64,000 nucleotides of DNA, from positions 248,001-312,000 of the forward strand of contig JAHQWJ010000120.1 in NCBI GenBank assembly GCA_029856125.1. The letters are read 5' to 3'. Numbering within the stretch: position 1 is the first letter of the stretch; each line of letters begins with the position of its first letter. Under the pieces are notes generated by a model that saw only the letters and a program-made list of their open reading frames with translations, made no database searches and was not told the origin of the DNA. Shown here one piece after another: positions 53,109 through 61,349 of this stretch. A program made the translations under genes and the position numbers. Origin of the DNA: Promethearchaeia archaeon (lineage in GTDB: Archaea > Asgardarchaeota > Lokiarchaeia > Sigyniarchaeales > SOKP01).

Positions 53109-54128
53109 TTACTCTACTTTCCGCTCCAATATGAGATGCGTTCTAGTATATGTTAAGCCAAAGTGATTTATAACTAAATTTTTACATTCAAACACGTTAA
53201 TTTCCATCGGGACCGAGGCAAAGCGAAAATCATCATCGTAAGCCGCGTCTAAAAATTCCTTCATTAAATAAATACTGAGTCCTTTCCCTCTGTGTTCTTT
53301 ATCGATAGTAATAGAATATGCCACAAAAGAATTGTATTTTCCTTTTTGATTCTTCTTAAACGGGTTTGGAAGCGAGATAAAACATCCTACGAACTGTTTG
53401 GATTGTTTATGCCTAAGTAACTTCACCATATAAACACCTCCATATGTTCTCAGGAAAGAAAAAAAGTTCTCGACTAATTTTTCTGGGCTGGGGGTTACTC
53501 GCGATTCTGTAGCTAAGTTTCTGGAGCTCAAAATCAAAAGTGGCAATTTTATTTCTTGGAAATCGTCCCAATCTTTAAGGGAGAGAATTTCGTAACCTTC
53601 AAAATCGTATTTTTTCATCTCTTCTTCGGGAACTTTAACAAACTCTCCTTCCCATGTTCCTTGTTTAGATTTAATATAAAACCCGAATTGGGCGAAAATT
53701 TCTTGATAAATTGGGGGATTAACAGGCTTTGAAACGCACAAATCGTTCAGACTATCTTCAGTCATGAATCCATAGCCAAAAATAAAGGTGGGAGGGTTAA
53801 TTGGTCCCCTTATTGTTTTATATTGATGTTTTTGAGCGTATGTGATTAATTCTTCAAGTAAATACTTGATGTATTTTTCTTCGTGGTCAATTACACCAAA
53901 GAATCCAAAAAATAATACCTCCCCCCCGTCGTCGTACGCTAAAGTATGGCCTACAACCTTATTATTTTCTTTTAAAATCAACGATTTAGTGTTATATATA
54001 GTAAGATCGTGAAGTATAAAGTCGTAAAACGCTTCGCGGACGGGGATATTTATACCAAGCTGTAAGTATTTTAAAATTTCGTTTGGCTTTTCTATCATAC
54101 CTACCGATAAGCTCTCTGGATTTGTCAT
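53109..54128 (-). CDS. GNAT-family N-acetyltransferase
   Basis: 339 residues with ATG at 54128. The acetyl-CoA pyrophosphate loop is visible near the C-terminus (SITIDKEHRGKGLSIYLM, RGKG at 280-283). Before it are strands that form the GNAT core, and the N-terminal half contains PINPPTFIFGYGFMTED, a segment seen in a family of long GNAT proteins in bacteria and archaea. It transfers an acetyl or acyl group to an amine; the substrate is unknown. It lies 115 bases downstream of another acetyltransferase-like gene on the same strand, and the pair may act together. Confidence 0.78.
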   Translation of the reverse strand: MTNPESLSVGMIEKPNEILKYLQLGINIPVREAFYDFILHDLTIYNTKSLILKENNKVVGHTLAYDDGGEVLFFGFFGVIDHEEKYIKYLLEELITYAQKHQYKTIRGPINPPTFIFGYGFMTEDSLNDLCVSKPVNPPIYQEIFAQFGFYIKSKQGTWEGEFVKVPEEEMKKYDFEGYEILSLKDWDDFQEIKLPLLILSSRNLATESRVTPSPEKLVENFFSFLRTYGGVYMVKLLRHKQSKQFVGCFISLPNPFKKNQKGKYNSFVAYSITIDKEHRGKGLSIYLMKEFLDAAYDDDFRFASVPMEINVFECKNLVINHFGLTYTRTHLILERKVE

Positions 54129-54243
54129 CTTTCCGTTTTCTATTCTTATTATTATTTTTAACTCTAAAATCTATCTAGTGTAATAAAAAAAGATAAAGTA
54201 TCTTAAAACTTTAAGTTTTTATTATTCGTATAACTTCTCAATA

Positions 54244-55479
54244 TCAGAAATCCCAAGAAGGTTTAATAGCCTTTAGAAAGTTCTCAGTTTCTGGGATCAT
54301 CTTCAAGTTCCCGTTCACTTTTCCCTCGTAATAGATAAAAACAACTTGATCCTCGAAAATATTTTCTTCCTTGAGGTATTTGAAGCAAGGCACGTAACCA
54401 AAAGGCTTTAAACCCGCGTTGTATAACATAGCTTGTTGTATAGGATGATATGCAGACGCGTAAAGTTCCAAATAGCGAATATTAAGTTTCTTTACCAGTT
54501 GTTTTACTTCCTCTATAAATACAAACAGCTGCTCTTTATTCGAAACATTGTAATTAATTTTTTCAAAGATTCGTACTTGAGGTTGGTGTAAAAAGGAGAC
54601 ATATGCGTCTGAATTGTTAATTGAAATAGTTATTACGCTGTTGCCCAGATTATCCTTTTCTTCTTGGTAGGTCAAGTTTTGCTTAATAGTTTGAATTATT
54701 TTATCGTCAAAATTCAACGTCAAATGGTCAAATATCTCTGGAAATTCAAGCTGATACCTCTCGCGGGCGTAGTAATAACATGTTAAGACGCGTGGGATAA
54801 TCTTCGGGATTTCTTTTCTGCGATATTTCGTTATTGTGTCCTCGTCGTATAAAATAAGCAAAAATTCTGATTCATCTCGATTAAAAAAGATGTCTTTTTT
54901 TGGAAAAAAGGCTATCGGTTTTAACCCTATATAATCTGATAACGACTGAGATTTAGAATGAGCAGAACGTGCTTCCCCAAAATACATCAAAGCCCTTTTC
55001 TCGTATTTTTTAAGAAGAGCTATCCATGCGGCCATCAAAAGTTTTGGAAGAGAGCTCAGACCTTGAAATTCTTTTTTAATCGTGAACCCATGGAGATACA
55101 CACTTTTAATTGAAGCGTTAAATTTAATTCCAGCACAGCCAATAACTTCGGTTTTGTTTATTTTAAAAACTATCCAATGATAGTTAGGGTCTTCGATCAT
55201 CTTCCGTATTTCTTGCGCGTTTTCCAGTTCTTTGTACGGATATGTATTTTGATACACTTGTTGAAAAATTTCTGAGATGCTTTGAGCTTCTTCAAGTTTA
55301 GCGAACTGGACCGTTGGTGTTAGTTTTTGTTCTTTAGAACCCGATCTTTTCGGAAAATTTATTCCATCATCTAAACTTAAGTCTCTGTACTTAGCGTAGG
55401 TCCGAAGAAAGTCTTGAACAGTTACGATGGATTTTATAGTTTTAACTTGTTTGGCAATAGATTTGTTATTCAAAAACAA
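54244..55479 (-). CDS. Double GNAT-like acetyltransferase, degenerate acetyl-CoA loop
   Basis: 411 residues, read from a TTG at 55479; no ATG occurs before the conserved region. Residues 55 to about 215 form a GNAT domain (QSISEIFQQVY, HWIVFKINKTEVIGCAGI, KKEFQGLSSLPKLLMAAW). In it the usual (R/Q)xxGxG loop is altered to QGLSSL, so acetyl-CoA binding may be weak. The C-terminal half (about 260-400) looks like a second GNAT fold (YLELYASAYHPIQQAMLYNAGLKPFGYVP). Two-domain GNATs of this length include mycothiol synthase-like enzymes, though nothing here points to that product. The TTG start is uncertain, since a TATA-like element lies only about 15 bases upstream of it. Confidence 0.6.
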   Translation of the reverse strand: MFLNNKSIAKQVKTIKSIVTVQDFLRTYAKYRDLSLDDGINFPKRSGSKEQKLTPTVQFAKLEEAQSISEIFQQVYQNTYPYKELENAQEIRKMIEDPNYHWIVFKINKTEVIGCAGIKFNASIKSVYLHGFTIKKEFQGLSSLPKLLMAAWIALLKKYEKRALMYFGEARSAHSKSQSLSDYIGLKPIAFFPKKDIFFNRDESEFLLILYDEDTITKYRRKEIPKIIPRVLTCYYYARERYQLEFPEIFDHLTLNFDDKIIQTIKQNLTYQEEKDNLGNSVITISINNSDAYVSFLHQPQVRIFEKINYNVSNKEQLFVFIEEVKQLVKKLNIRYLELYASAYHPIQQAMLYNAGLKPFGYVPCFKYLKEENIFEDQVVFIYYEGKVNGNLKMIPETENFLKAIKPSWDF

Positions 55480-55684
55480 TTTGATATCCCAATAATTATA
55501 TGATAATTGGTTTATTATTATGATGTAAAAATATTTAAACTTGCGTAATATCAGCGTAAGTTGTTATATAAAGGAAACATTCTAAAAAAAAAAGTTATTA
55601 AATAATAAATTTTAACTCAGTATTTATTTAAATACAATCTCATTTTTCATCTTCAATGACAAAAAACCTTTCTTCATTTTATAA

Positions 55685-56605
55685 ATGGGTGAAATATATT
55701 TGAAGGCTGTACTTATTGATGCTCAAACAGCATCCTCCATAATCGCTGCTAAAGACGATTATATTTCTAATTTTAGCGAGTTTGACTTACAGTCGCGCTT
55801 AGGAACCTTCGAAATGGTATCGAAAGAAGACTTAGTAGAATTTCTTTCACGACAGACCGTTGAATGGACAAATTCTGAGGAAATTATCGTAAATAGAATT
55901 TTCAGTGAATTAAATATCTGTTACGCGCCGTACAAAGAATACCTATTGAACAGCGTTAAGCTTATAAAAACCACCGGTCGAGAAGAATGCGACGCTGCTT
56001 ACACGAGAAACACGTGCATATATGTTCCAATTTCGATGGTTCAATGGCCGTACGATCAATTAAAAGAGCTAATTGCTCACGAGCTTTTTCATGTAATCAG
56101 CACTACTAACCCAAAATTCAGGAATGACTTATATCTTAAACTTGGATTTAATGCTTGTCCCGAATTAGATGTCCCTAAAGAATATAAACGGCTATATGTG
56201 TCAAATCCTGATACTATTGGGAAGAATTCCTATGTGAAATTTAAAAATAACGGCGCTCAGATAAAAGCAGTTCCTTTTCTCTATTCTAAAACTCCGTATA
56301 CAGGTGGATATTTCTTTGAATACTTCCGTTTTACATTTCTTGAGTCTGAATTGAAACACGATAAATGCGTCCCGATATATGAAAATAGCCGGCCAAAATT
56401 CATTAGTCCTCCACATGAATTATTTGAGATGTGCGAAGAAATCGACCCCTACAATAACCAACATAGATTACATCCTGAAGAGATTCTGGCCTATTATTGG
56501 AGCTTATTACCTTTTTCTGAATCAAAAATAGAACCTTATAACAGAAGCTATCTCGTAAAGATTCGCAATCTCTTAGAGCAGGAAGGAACCAGTGTATTTA
56601 GTTAA
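55685..56605 (+). CDS. Zincin-like metalloprotein with HELFH motif
   Basis: 306 residues. An HExxH zinc motif is present at 132-136 (LIAHELFHVIS) and a plausible third ligand glutamate at 265-266 in HPEEILAYYW, the gluzincin pattern. A helix before it (DQLKELI) and strand (CIYVPISMV) fit the usual zincin active-site layout. No signal peptide or membrane helix is visible, so it may act in the cytoplasm. Homology to a named peptidase family is not recognised. It could be a protease or a catalytically altered relative. It stands alone, divergent from the double GNAT gene. Confidence 0.65.
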   Translation: MGEIYLKAVLIDAQTASSIIAAKDDYISNFSEFDLQSRLGTFEMVSKEDLVEFLSRQTVEWTNSEEIIVNRIFSELNICYAPYKEYLLNSVKLIKTTGREECDAAYTRNTCIYVPISMVQWPYDQLKELIAHELFHVISTTNPKFRNDLYLKLGFNACPELDVPKEYKRLYVSNPDTIGKNSYVKFKNNGAQIKAVPFLYSKTPYTGGYFFEYFRFTFLESELKHDKCVPIYENSRPKFISPPHELFEMCEEIDPYNNQHRLHPEEILAYYWSLLPFSESKIEPYNRSYLVKIRNLLEQEGTSVFS

Positions 56606-56689
56606 AAATGTAATCATAATTTTTTTTTAATTTTCGTTCATGAAATATAATGAGAGTGGTATAATCCCAATAAGAAATGAAACTTAGAT

Positions 56690-56794
56690 CTAAAAAAATA
56701 GACTTCCAAAACTTACTAATACATAGCCTAACGAAAATAGAACTGCAAACCCTACGATTGTAAGAATAATTGTATATATTTTTATGAAATCCAT
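56690..56794 (-). CDS. 34-residue single-pass membrane microprotein
   Basis: ATG at 56794, TAG at 56690-56692. A GAGGGGAA Shine-Dalgarno lies about 6-13 bases upstream, an unusually good signal. The product MDFIKIYTIILTIVGF... is almost entirely hydrophobic (about residues 5-33), so it should span the membrane once. There are no cysteines or charged ends beyond Asp2 and Lys5. It is not recognised as part of any family. Small membrane proteins of this kind often act as subunits or regulators of larger complexes; which one is not known. It lies on the minus strand between plus-strand genes. Confidence 0.6.
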   Translation of the reverse strand: MDFIKIYTIILTIVGFAVLFSLGYVLVSFGSLFF

Positions 56795-56977
56795 TTAAGT
56801 TCCCCTCATGTTCCGTTATTCAATTTGCTCTAACTAAATAGATTATATAAAAGTTATGCCTATAGTACGAATGGATGTATTTTTAAAATCCAAATACAGA
56901 AAGCCGAATGAAGGTGTATTCATAGTTTATACAAAAATGTAAACTGTATATACAAAATAATACTTCTCTTAAATTGC

Positions 56978-56998
56978 GAATGAAATCTAATTTCATTC
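56978..56998. repeat. Inverted repeat (hairpin) upstream of the 107-residue gene
   Basis: Nine-base arms GAATGAAAT and ATTTCATTC are separated by a CTA loop, a perfect stem in AT-rich DNA. It ends 34 bases before the GAGGT ribosome-binding site of the gene at 57045, so it could be an operator or a 5'-UTR structure. It is not followed by a T-run, which argues against a terminator. Confidence 0.5.
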
Positions 56999-57044
56999 TT
57001 ACATCCAATTTGAATTTTTAAAACCATTAGAAGAGGTAAAAAAT

Positions 57045-57368
57045 ATGGTATACATTGTTGTTGAATCAATAGCTCCACACAATCAAGCTGCAGAATCCGG
57101 AAAAAAATGGCTTGAGGTTACTAAAAAATTTCCTCCAGATAGAAGCATTAGCAAACAGGTCATGGTAGCTATACGACCTTCGAGTAGAGGAATGATTTCA
57201 CTAGGTGTTTGGGACGTAAAAGAAGGGAGAGAAAAAGACGCACTCGTCCGAATGAACGAGTCAATGTTAATGTTTGCCGAAATCCCGGGATATAAATACA
57301 GCATAAAAACATTCTTGTCTTCATTTGAAGCGATGGGTATTATAGGACTAAAACCACCTGAAGATTAG
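57045..57368 (+). CDS. Small alpha/beta-barrel-like protein (DUF3303/Dabb-like), tentative
   Basis: 107 residues. The ATG is preceded by GAGGTAAAAAAT, the same leader found before the microproteins near the right end. The sequence alternates strand and helix (MVYIVVESIAPH, then QAAESGKKWLEVTKKF, MVAIRPSSRGMISLGVWDV, then a helix, YKYSIKTFLS). This fits a ferredoxin-like dimeric alpha/beta barrel as in small DUF3303 or Dabb proteins. There is no active-site signature. It could bind a small molecule or be an accessory protein. The poly-T after the stop (about 57393-57400) may terminate it. The family call is weak. Confidence 0.6.
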   Translation: MVYIVVESIAPHNQAAESGKKWLEVTKKFPPDRSISKQVMVAIRPSSRGMISLGVWDVKEGREKDALVRMNESMLMFAEIPGYKYSIKTFLSSFEAMGIIGLKPPED

Positions 57369-57432
57369 TTCGAAAAAAAATTACTCCTAATTCTTTTTTT
57401 TTATAATTTTTAGCAAATATTGAATTACAAAT

Positions 57433-57996
57433 CTATTTTCCTAGTATAATCTGCTCCCACATATTATTCCTGCTTTTAATTACTATGACAACCGTAAACA
57501 ATCCCATTATTAGATTGGTCAGAATATTAGCAATTAAAAATCCCAGTTTTATATCACCATCAACAGCAAAAACAAGAACTAATACTCCAACAATACTATA
57601 AGGATCTACGAAGGGCCACAGAACTAAACTATATGGATGCATTGGAAGGTCCAATAGGATATGGAAAACATTTCCAAGCATACAAGAAAATATAAGAACT
57701 GGGGTTAATTTACACACCTCCTTTACCTTAACCTTATCGAGCCGAAAAAGTAAAGAAGCTATAATCGGATAGAGAAGAACGGTAGCTAAAGCTGAGATTA
57801 TTGTTCCTATAGTGAGCGCGCCAATCAGACTGTGCAAAATGAAATGATTGTCGATACCTTCACTAAAGAAAAGGAATAAAATTGGCACCTCAATATCGGG
57901 TATAAATGACCCAACAATTAAACCCGGTAGATTCAATCTTTTGTTTAGTTTTGAGAGCCCCCATGCGACGGGGTAATGCAGAGGCGTAGCAGGTAT
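57433..57996 (-). CDS. DUF4184-family membrane protein with apparent ATA start
   Basis: About 187 residues if begun at an ATA at 57996. From there the N-terminus reads (M)PATPLHYPVAWGLSKLNKR, matching the MPFT..HP opening that I recall for DUF4184 proteins. Then come GLIVGSFIPDIEVP (the conserved 'GS..PD.e') and five hydrophobic helices. The upstream frame back to a TAA has no ATG, GTG or TTG. The AAAGGTG Shine-Dalgarno sits 7 bases before ATA 57996. A TTG at 57936 would give a shorter protein lacking the conserved His. DUF4184 proteins are membrane proteins of unknown function, possibly metal-dependent hydrolases acting on lipids. Alternatives are a mutated start (pseudogene) or a base-call error. 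Confidence 0.65.
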   Translation of the reverse strand: MPATPLHYPVAWGLSKLNKRLNLPGLIVGSFIPDIEVPILFLFFSEGIDNHFILHSLIGALTIGTIISALATVLLYPIIASLLFRLDKVKVKEVCKLTPVLIFSCMLGNVFHILLDLPMHPYSLVLWPFVDPYSIVGVLVLVFAVDGDIKLGFLIANILTNLIMGLFTVVIVIKSRNNMWEQIILGK

Positions 57997-58458
57997 TATT
58001 AAACACCTTTTATTATAACTACTAGTGTAATTTAATAGAATTTAAACTTAAATCCTTTCGATGTTAAATTAAAGAGGTTTTTAATAAATTTCCTTCTATC
58101 CAATCTTCGTTATATTAATTAAGTACAAAAGGTGATTCCTGCCAATAATCTTCAACTCCGCTCTCCCAAACTTAACGGTATTTTTAACCGCTAAGCTAAA
58201 AAACTTATTAAGTAAGGTCAATAAACCATAGGAAAGTGAGTAATCGCCTTATATTGACAGGAACCTTGCGTTTATACGAAAGACCGGTCATAAAATATAC
58301 AATTTTTGTCGTATACTTTATCAAAGGAAAATGGTATTAATAAAAATTTAGGTATATAAATCTTAATAGAACATAGTCATTATTACAATAGAATAAAAGG
58401 CAAACTAGTACTCGATATTATGGACGAGTTTATAATCAACGACTTCCTCACTTCTAAA
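57997..58458. other. Intergenic region with duplicated promoter DNA and possible gene remnants
   Basis: It contains repeat copy A (58301-58364) and an imperfect hairpin at 58171-58195 (arms CTTA.CGGT and ACCG.TAAG). On the minus strand between about 58115 and 58245 a 43-codon frame, protein-like in composition (SLAVKNTVKFGRAELKIIG), has no ATG or GTG. An overlapping frame begins at an ATG and ends after 27 codons, so a frameshifted remnant is possible. A plus-strand 25-codon frame, 58420-58497, overlaps the 3' end of the next gene. None is convincing as an intact gene. Confidence 0.4.
58301..58364 (+). repeat. Duplicated 64-bp promoter-like element, copy A
   Basis: It matches copy B (60085-60148) at 59 of 64 positions by eye, including TTTTTGTCGTATAC and ATAAAAATTTAGGTATATAAATCTT with its TATATAAA core. 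In copy B the TATA lies about 25 bases before a start codon. In copy A the corresponding transcription start (near 58383-58390) would lead toward the 3' end of the minus-strand gene at 58459, so an antisense transcript or an orphaned promoter is implied. Confidence 0.7.
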
Positions 58459-60009
58459 CTATTTGAACTTTATAAACTTATATTCTCGTTCTTCTGAAAG
58501 AATTTCTAATATTAGAGCACTCTTACTCACGTGACCATTCAGTAATGCTAACTCTTTTATATCTTTTTCTTTATACCGCTTTATATTCAAGATACCGTCA
58601 ATATAATATAATATATCTCTATTGGTTCCAGCAGAATTTAGTAATAATTGCGTTGTACCAGGTACAGAATGACTATCCTCCGTGTAAATATATATTAGTA
58701 TTTGATCAGGAGAGGAGGGGTAATATTTGCCACTTCCAACAACATTTACTTCCAATTTTTCTTTATCGAACTGTTTTGACGTTCCTATGAATTCTGAATA
58801 TCTTACATTTCCAGTGGGTTCAAATTGGAACGCATCGTGAATGTAAAGCTCGTCTGTCCATAAATCCTCCTCTGGAAGGCGGATGTAATGCTCTTCTTCA
58901 GTCTTATAATAAAAGACAACGTAATAATATCCATCAAATTGCAGATTAGTGTTTAGGATTTGCTTATCTCTATTCCAAAATTTAAAGTACCCATCAATCA
59001 ATTTATCAACAAAAGGGCGATATTCATCGTATCGGTATCTATTATAACTACGACGACGCTGACCTGTAAATTTTTTTCTGGTTTTTTTAATAAATTTTTT
59101 TATGATAGGGAGTAAGCCAATGAGTTCGCTATCATTAAGAACCTTTAAATATCCATTACGTAGAATCAGGTCCACGTCATTTAAAATCAGTTCTGTATCC
59201 GGGGATAACCCTAGTTCTTTAATGAATCGATATTTAAAATCTTCAAAACTTAGTAATTGCTCTAAAATCTCATCCTTCTCTACGGGGGCTTTTTTTTCTG
59301 GTTCTTTTACTTGCAGATGTCTAGATTTTCGTTTTGAACCGTGAATTAGAAAATAGAGGTCGTCTTCTTCTGTTTGTATCTCGTTGAACGTCATCTTAAA
59401 CTTATCGGGTAACGATGTAAGGATGGGAACAAAGAAATCCGTCTTACAGGAATGATCTAGGAAACATAGTAACTTTAAGATACATCTCATAAAGATATCT
59501 CTATCGTAATTTTTATAAGGATATTCATCGGTATTATGAATAAGAGCATTTGATACGTTAAAAAGCTCTTTCAAGAAGTTCTCGGCGAGCATCCTATATT
59601 CTTCGTCCGCACTTTGCAATCCTTCTTCAAGAATTTTATCTAAATCTCTTAAAATATCTGTGTAGTTGTCGCCATCGAGAAGGGGATGAAAGAATTCCGC
59701 GAACTGCCGTGTAATTGAATCTTGGTTCATATCTTCTCTTAAAAGGGTATCCATAATTAATCTCAGAAACACCTTTCCCCCAGTATACTTCACAACGCGT
59801 TCAAGGGTGAATAGATAATGATAATGTAGCTCGTTAAGATTATCCCAGAGAAGATCAATTTCGTATAATAGTCTCTTTAAAATTTCTTGATTATTTGATT
59901 TAAGAAAATAATTTTCCTGTTCCAATTTTTCAAACTCATCACAATTCCAAACACGATCGCAAATTAATCGCTTTCGTAAAGTTTTGAAATGACTTAAGTT
60001 CTTTGACAT
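58459..60009 (-). CDS. 516-residue protein of unknown function
   Basis: ATG at 60009. The N-terminal 240 residues are helical and rich in Leu/Asp/Glu, with a run of Tyr/Asp-rich turns. A charged linker (KRKSRHLQVKEPEKKAPVEKDE) follows at about 226-247, then a second helical domain (255-345) ending in the basic FIKKTRKKFTGQRRRSYNRYRY. The final part (about 365-516) is mixed and rich in Tyr, with YYYVVFYYKTEEEHYIRLPEED. There is no membrane segment, signal peptide or recognised motif. It sits between copies A and B of the duplicated promoter, so it belongs to the accessory-looking right end. Its codon use resembles its neighbours. Confidence 0.6.
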   Translation of the reverse strand: MSKNLSHFKTLRKRLICDRVWNCDEFEKLEQENYFLKSNNQEILKRLLYEIDLLWDNLNELHYHYLFTLERVVKYTGGKVFLRLIMDTLLREDMNQDSITRQFAEFFHPLLDGDNYTDILRDLDKILEEGLQSADEEYRMLAENFLKELFNVSNALIHNTDEYPYKNYDRDIFMRCILKLLCFLDHSCKTDFFVPILTSLPDKFKMTFNEIQTEEDDLYFLIHGSKRKSRHLQVKEPEKKAPVEKDEILEQLLSFEDFKYRFIKELGLSPDTELILNDVDLILRNGYLKVLNDSELIGLLPIIKKFIKKTRKKFTGQRRRSYNRYRYDEYRPFVDKLIDGYFKFWNRDKQILNTNLQFDGYYYVVFYYKTEEEHYIRLPEEDLWTDELYIHDAFQFEPTGNVRYSEFIGTSKQFDKEKLEVNVVGSGKYYPSSPDQILIYIYTEDSHSVPGTTQLLLNSAGTNRDILYYIDGILNIKRYKEKDIKELALLNGHVSKSALILEILSEEREYKFIKFK

Positions 60010-60084
60010 TTTTATTCTAAATTTTTAATCTTTGTTATACTATATTTCTATTATTCAAAGTCGTAATCGTGCCATACTCAGTTT

Positions 60085-60148
60085 AATTTTTGTCGTATAC
60101 ATTACCATAGGAGAATGGTATTTATAAAAATTTAGGTATATAAATCTT
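60085..60148 (+). promoter_or_regulatory. Duplicated promoter element, copy B (promoter of the 358-residue gene)
   Basis: A 64-base element with 59 positions shared with copy A. Its GGTATATAAATC stretch centres about 25 bases before the ATG at 60167, matching a TATA box with a leaderless start. The upstream GTCGTATAC and GAATGGTATTTATAAAAATTT parts may be regulator sites, since the latter recurs as copy C at 61248-61268. Confidence 0.65.
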
Positions 60149-60166
60149 GACAAATTAATAATATTC

Positions 60167-61243
60167 ATGCCAAAAGGGATGGACAAATATTGGAATCCTC
60201 AAAAGAGTTTTACAGCTTTAGAATCGGAACATGTCATGAGGAAAAAGTTTTTAAGCAAGAATACAACTGTGAAAGAGAGGAAGATTCTAATGAAAGAGCG
60301 TTCACGTTTACTAGATCAAGCAGAAAAAGAGGTTCATAAACAACCAGCACCTTCTGGCTTTTATCCTTTTAATGAAACCAAATTCGCGTATGAGCCTTAT
60401 CTTTCCTACCTTGATGAATTAAAATGGGATACAAATTACTATCAAAAACCAATTCGCGATCCCATTATAAAACTCGTAAAAAGAGGTATGTACGGCACCA
60501 GTAAAGAAACATTTGATGATATCTTTCGGATTCTTCGAATTTACACCAAAAAAATTCAAATGATGAAAAAATTGAAACACCTACACTTCTCCACTGAACA
60601 AGAAGCTTACGAAAGAGGTATGGGAGAATTTTTTCAGATTATTGATTCCTATTTAATATCTAAATATACCTCACAAATGATAAAAAATTTTGAAGTAACA
60701 ATTAAGAAAGGAAAAGTTATTGTTATAAGACCCGACCTTAGTGCACTCGAAACTCAAATGGACAATTACACTTTTATGACATGTCTTTTAGAACGGACTA
60801 TTTTCATATCAGCTTCCTTACAAGACGAGTCACTTACTGATGATAAGAGAAATGAATATCTTGAAATAAGGGAAAAACTCCGAAAGGGTTACAAATTTGC
60901 TCAGATGTATGAAGTCAGGAGAGCGCGTCAGAATGGTGAAAAATTTGAAATTCTTATGGATGAGGTTCATGGAGCTCATAAAAATGCAATGAAAGTAATA
61001 CATCTATATCTAAAGGCTGGAAAACCGTATCTACCAAATACATCTAACACGATAGAAGAGATATTTATGAAAGAAATTACCGAGATACGTAGAGTTCTAA
61101 GAAAAAGCGATTTAACCACAGAAGAACGAAAATATTTTCTGAAGAGAGAAAACCTTCTGGAAAAAGAAATAGACTGGGAGGGAGGAATGAAAAAACTGTT
61201 AGGAGATTTCCCCTATGACAAGGATAGAAGAATTATCACTTAA
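60167..61243 (+). CDS. 358-residue protein of unknown function
   Basis: ATG at 60167, leaderless from the copy B promoter. The sequence is strongly basic and helical, with repeated Lys/Glu helices (AEKEVHKQ, KKIQMMKKLKHL). There is also a central strand pair, FEVTIKKGKVIVIRPDLSALE (about 185-205). The pattern MRKKFLSKNTTVKERKILMKERSRLL recurs in a related form near the end (TEIRRVLRKSDLTTEERKYFLKRENLL), an internal repeat of about 27 residues. There is no signal, membrane segment or catalytic motif. It could be nucleic-acid binding from its charge. No family is recognised. Confidence 0.6.
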   Translation: MPKGMDKYWNPQKSFTALESEHVMRKKFLSKNTTVKERKILMKERSRLLDQAEKEVHKQPAPSGFYPFNETKFAYEPYLSYLDELKWDTNYYQKPIRDPIIKLVKRGMYGTSKETFDDIFRILRIYTKKIQMMKKLKHLHFSTEQEAYERGMGEFFQIIDSYLISKYTSQMIKNFEVTIKKGKVIVIRPDLSALETQMDNYTFMTCLLERTIFISASLQDESLTDDKRNEYLEIREKLRKGYKFAQMYEVRRARQNGEKFEILMDEVHGAHKNAMKVIHLYLKAGKPYLPNTSNTIEEIFMKEITEIRRVLRKSDLTTEERKYFLKRENLLEKEIDWEGGMKKLLGDFPYDKDRRIIT

Positions 61244-61247
61244 AAGC

Positions 61248-61268
61248 AAATGGTATTTATAAAAATTT
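61248..61268 (+). repeat. Partial copy C of the promoter repeat
   Basis: The 21-base stretch AAATGGTATTTATAAAAATTT is the same as the core of copy B except for its first base (GAATGG...). It lies 5 bases after the 358-residue gene and upstream of the LRR-wHTH gene. The rest of the 64-base element is missing. It looks like a shared regulator or promoter motif rather than a full duplicate. Confidence 0.55.
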
Positions 61269-61349
61269 CTAATTTCTTGGGCTAGTTAGATTTAAATAGG
61301 AGCGTTTGCTCATGAAAGTTAAGTACAAGAAAGGTGAATAAATTAATTT

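Larger units (their letters stand above)
56606..57044. other. Intergenic region containing small genes and a hairpin
   Basis: Besides the 34-residue membrane protein (56690-56794) it has a possible 28-codon plus-strand frame at 56856-56942 (MPIVRMDVFLKSKYRK...), without a good Shine-Dalgarno. A TATA-like GATTATATAA is only a few bases ahead. A hairpin lies at 56978-56998 (9-bp arms GAATGAAAT/ATTTCATTC, CTA loop) before the next gene. A T-run at about 56618-56627 follows the zincin gene and may terminate it. Confidence 0.45.

Noticed and set aside
58420-58497. A 25-codon plus-strand frame downstream of promoter copy A
   Set aside because: It starts at 58420, more than 30 bases past the expected transcription start, lacks a Shine-Dalgarno and overlaps the end of the opposite gene. 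It is mentioned only as a possible product of an antisense transcript.
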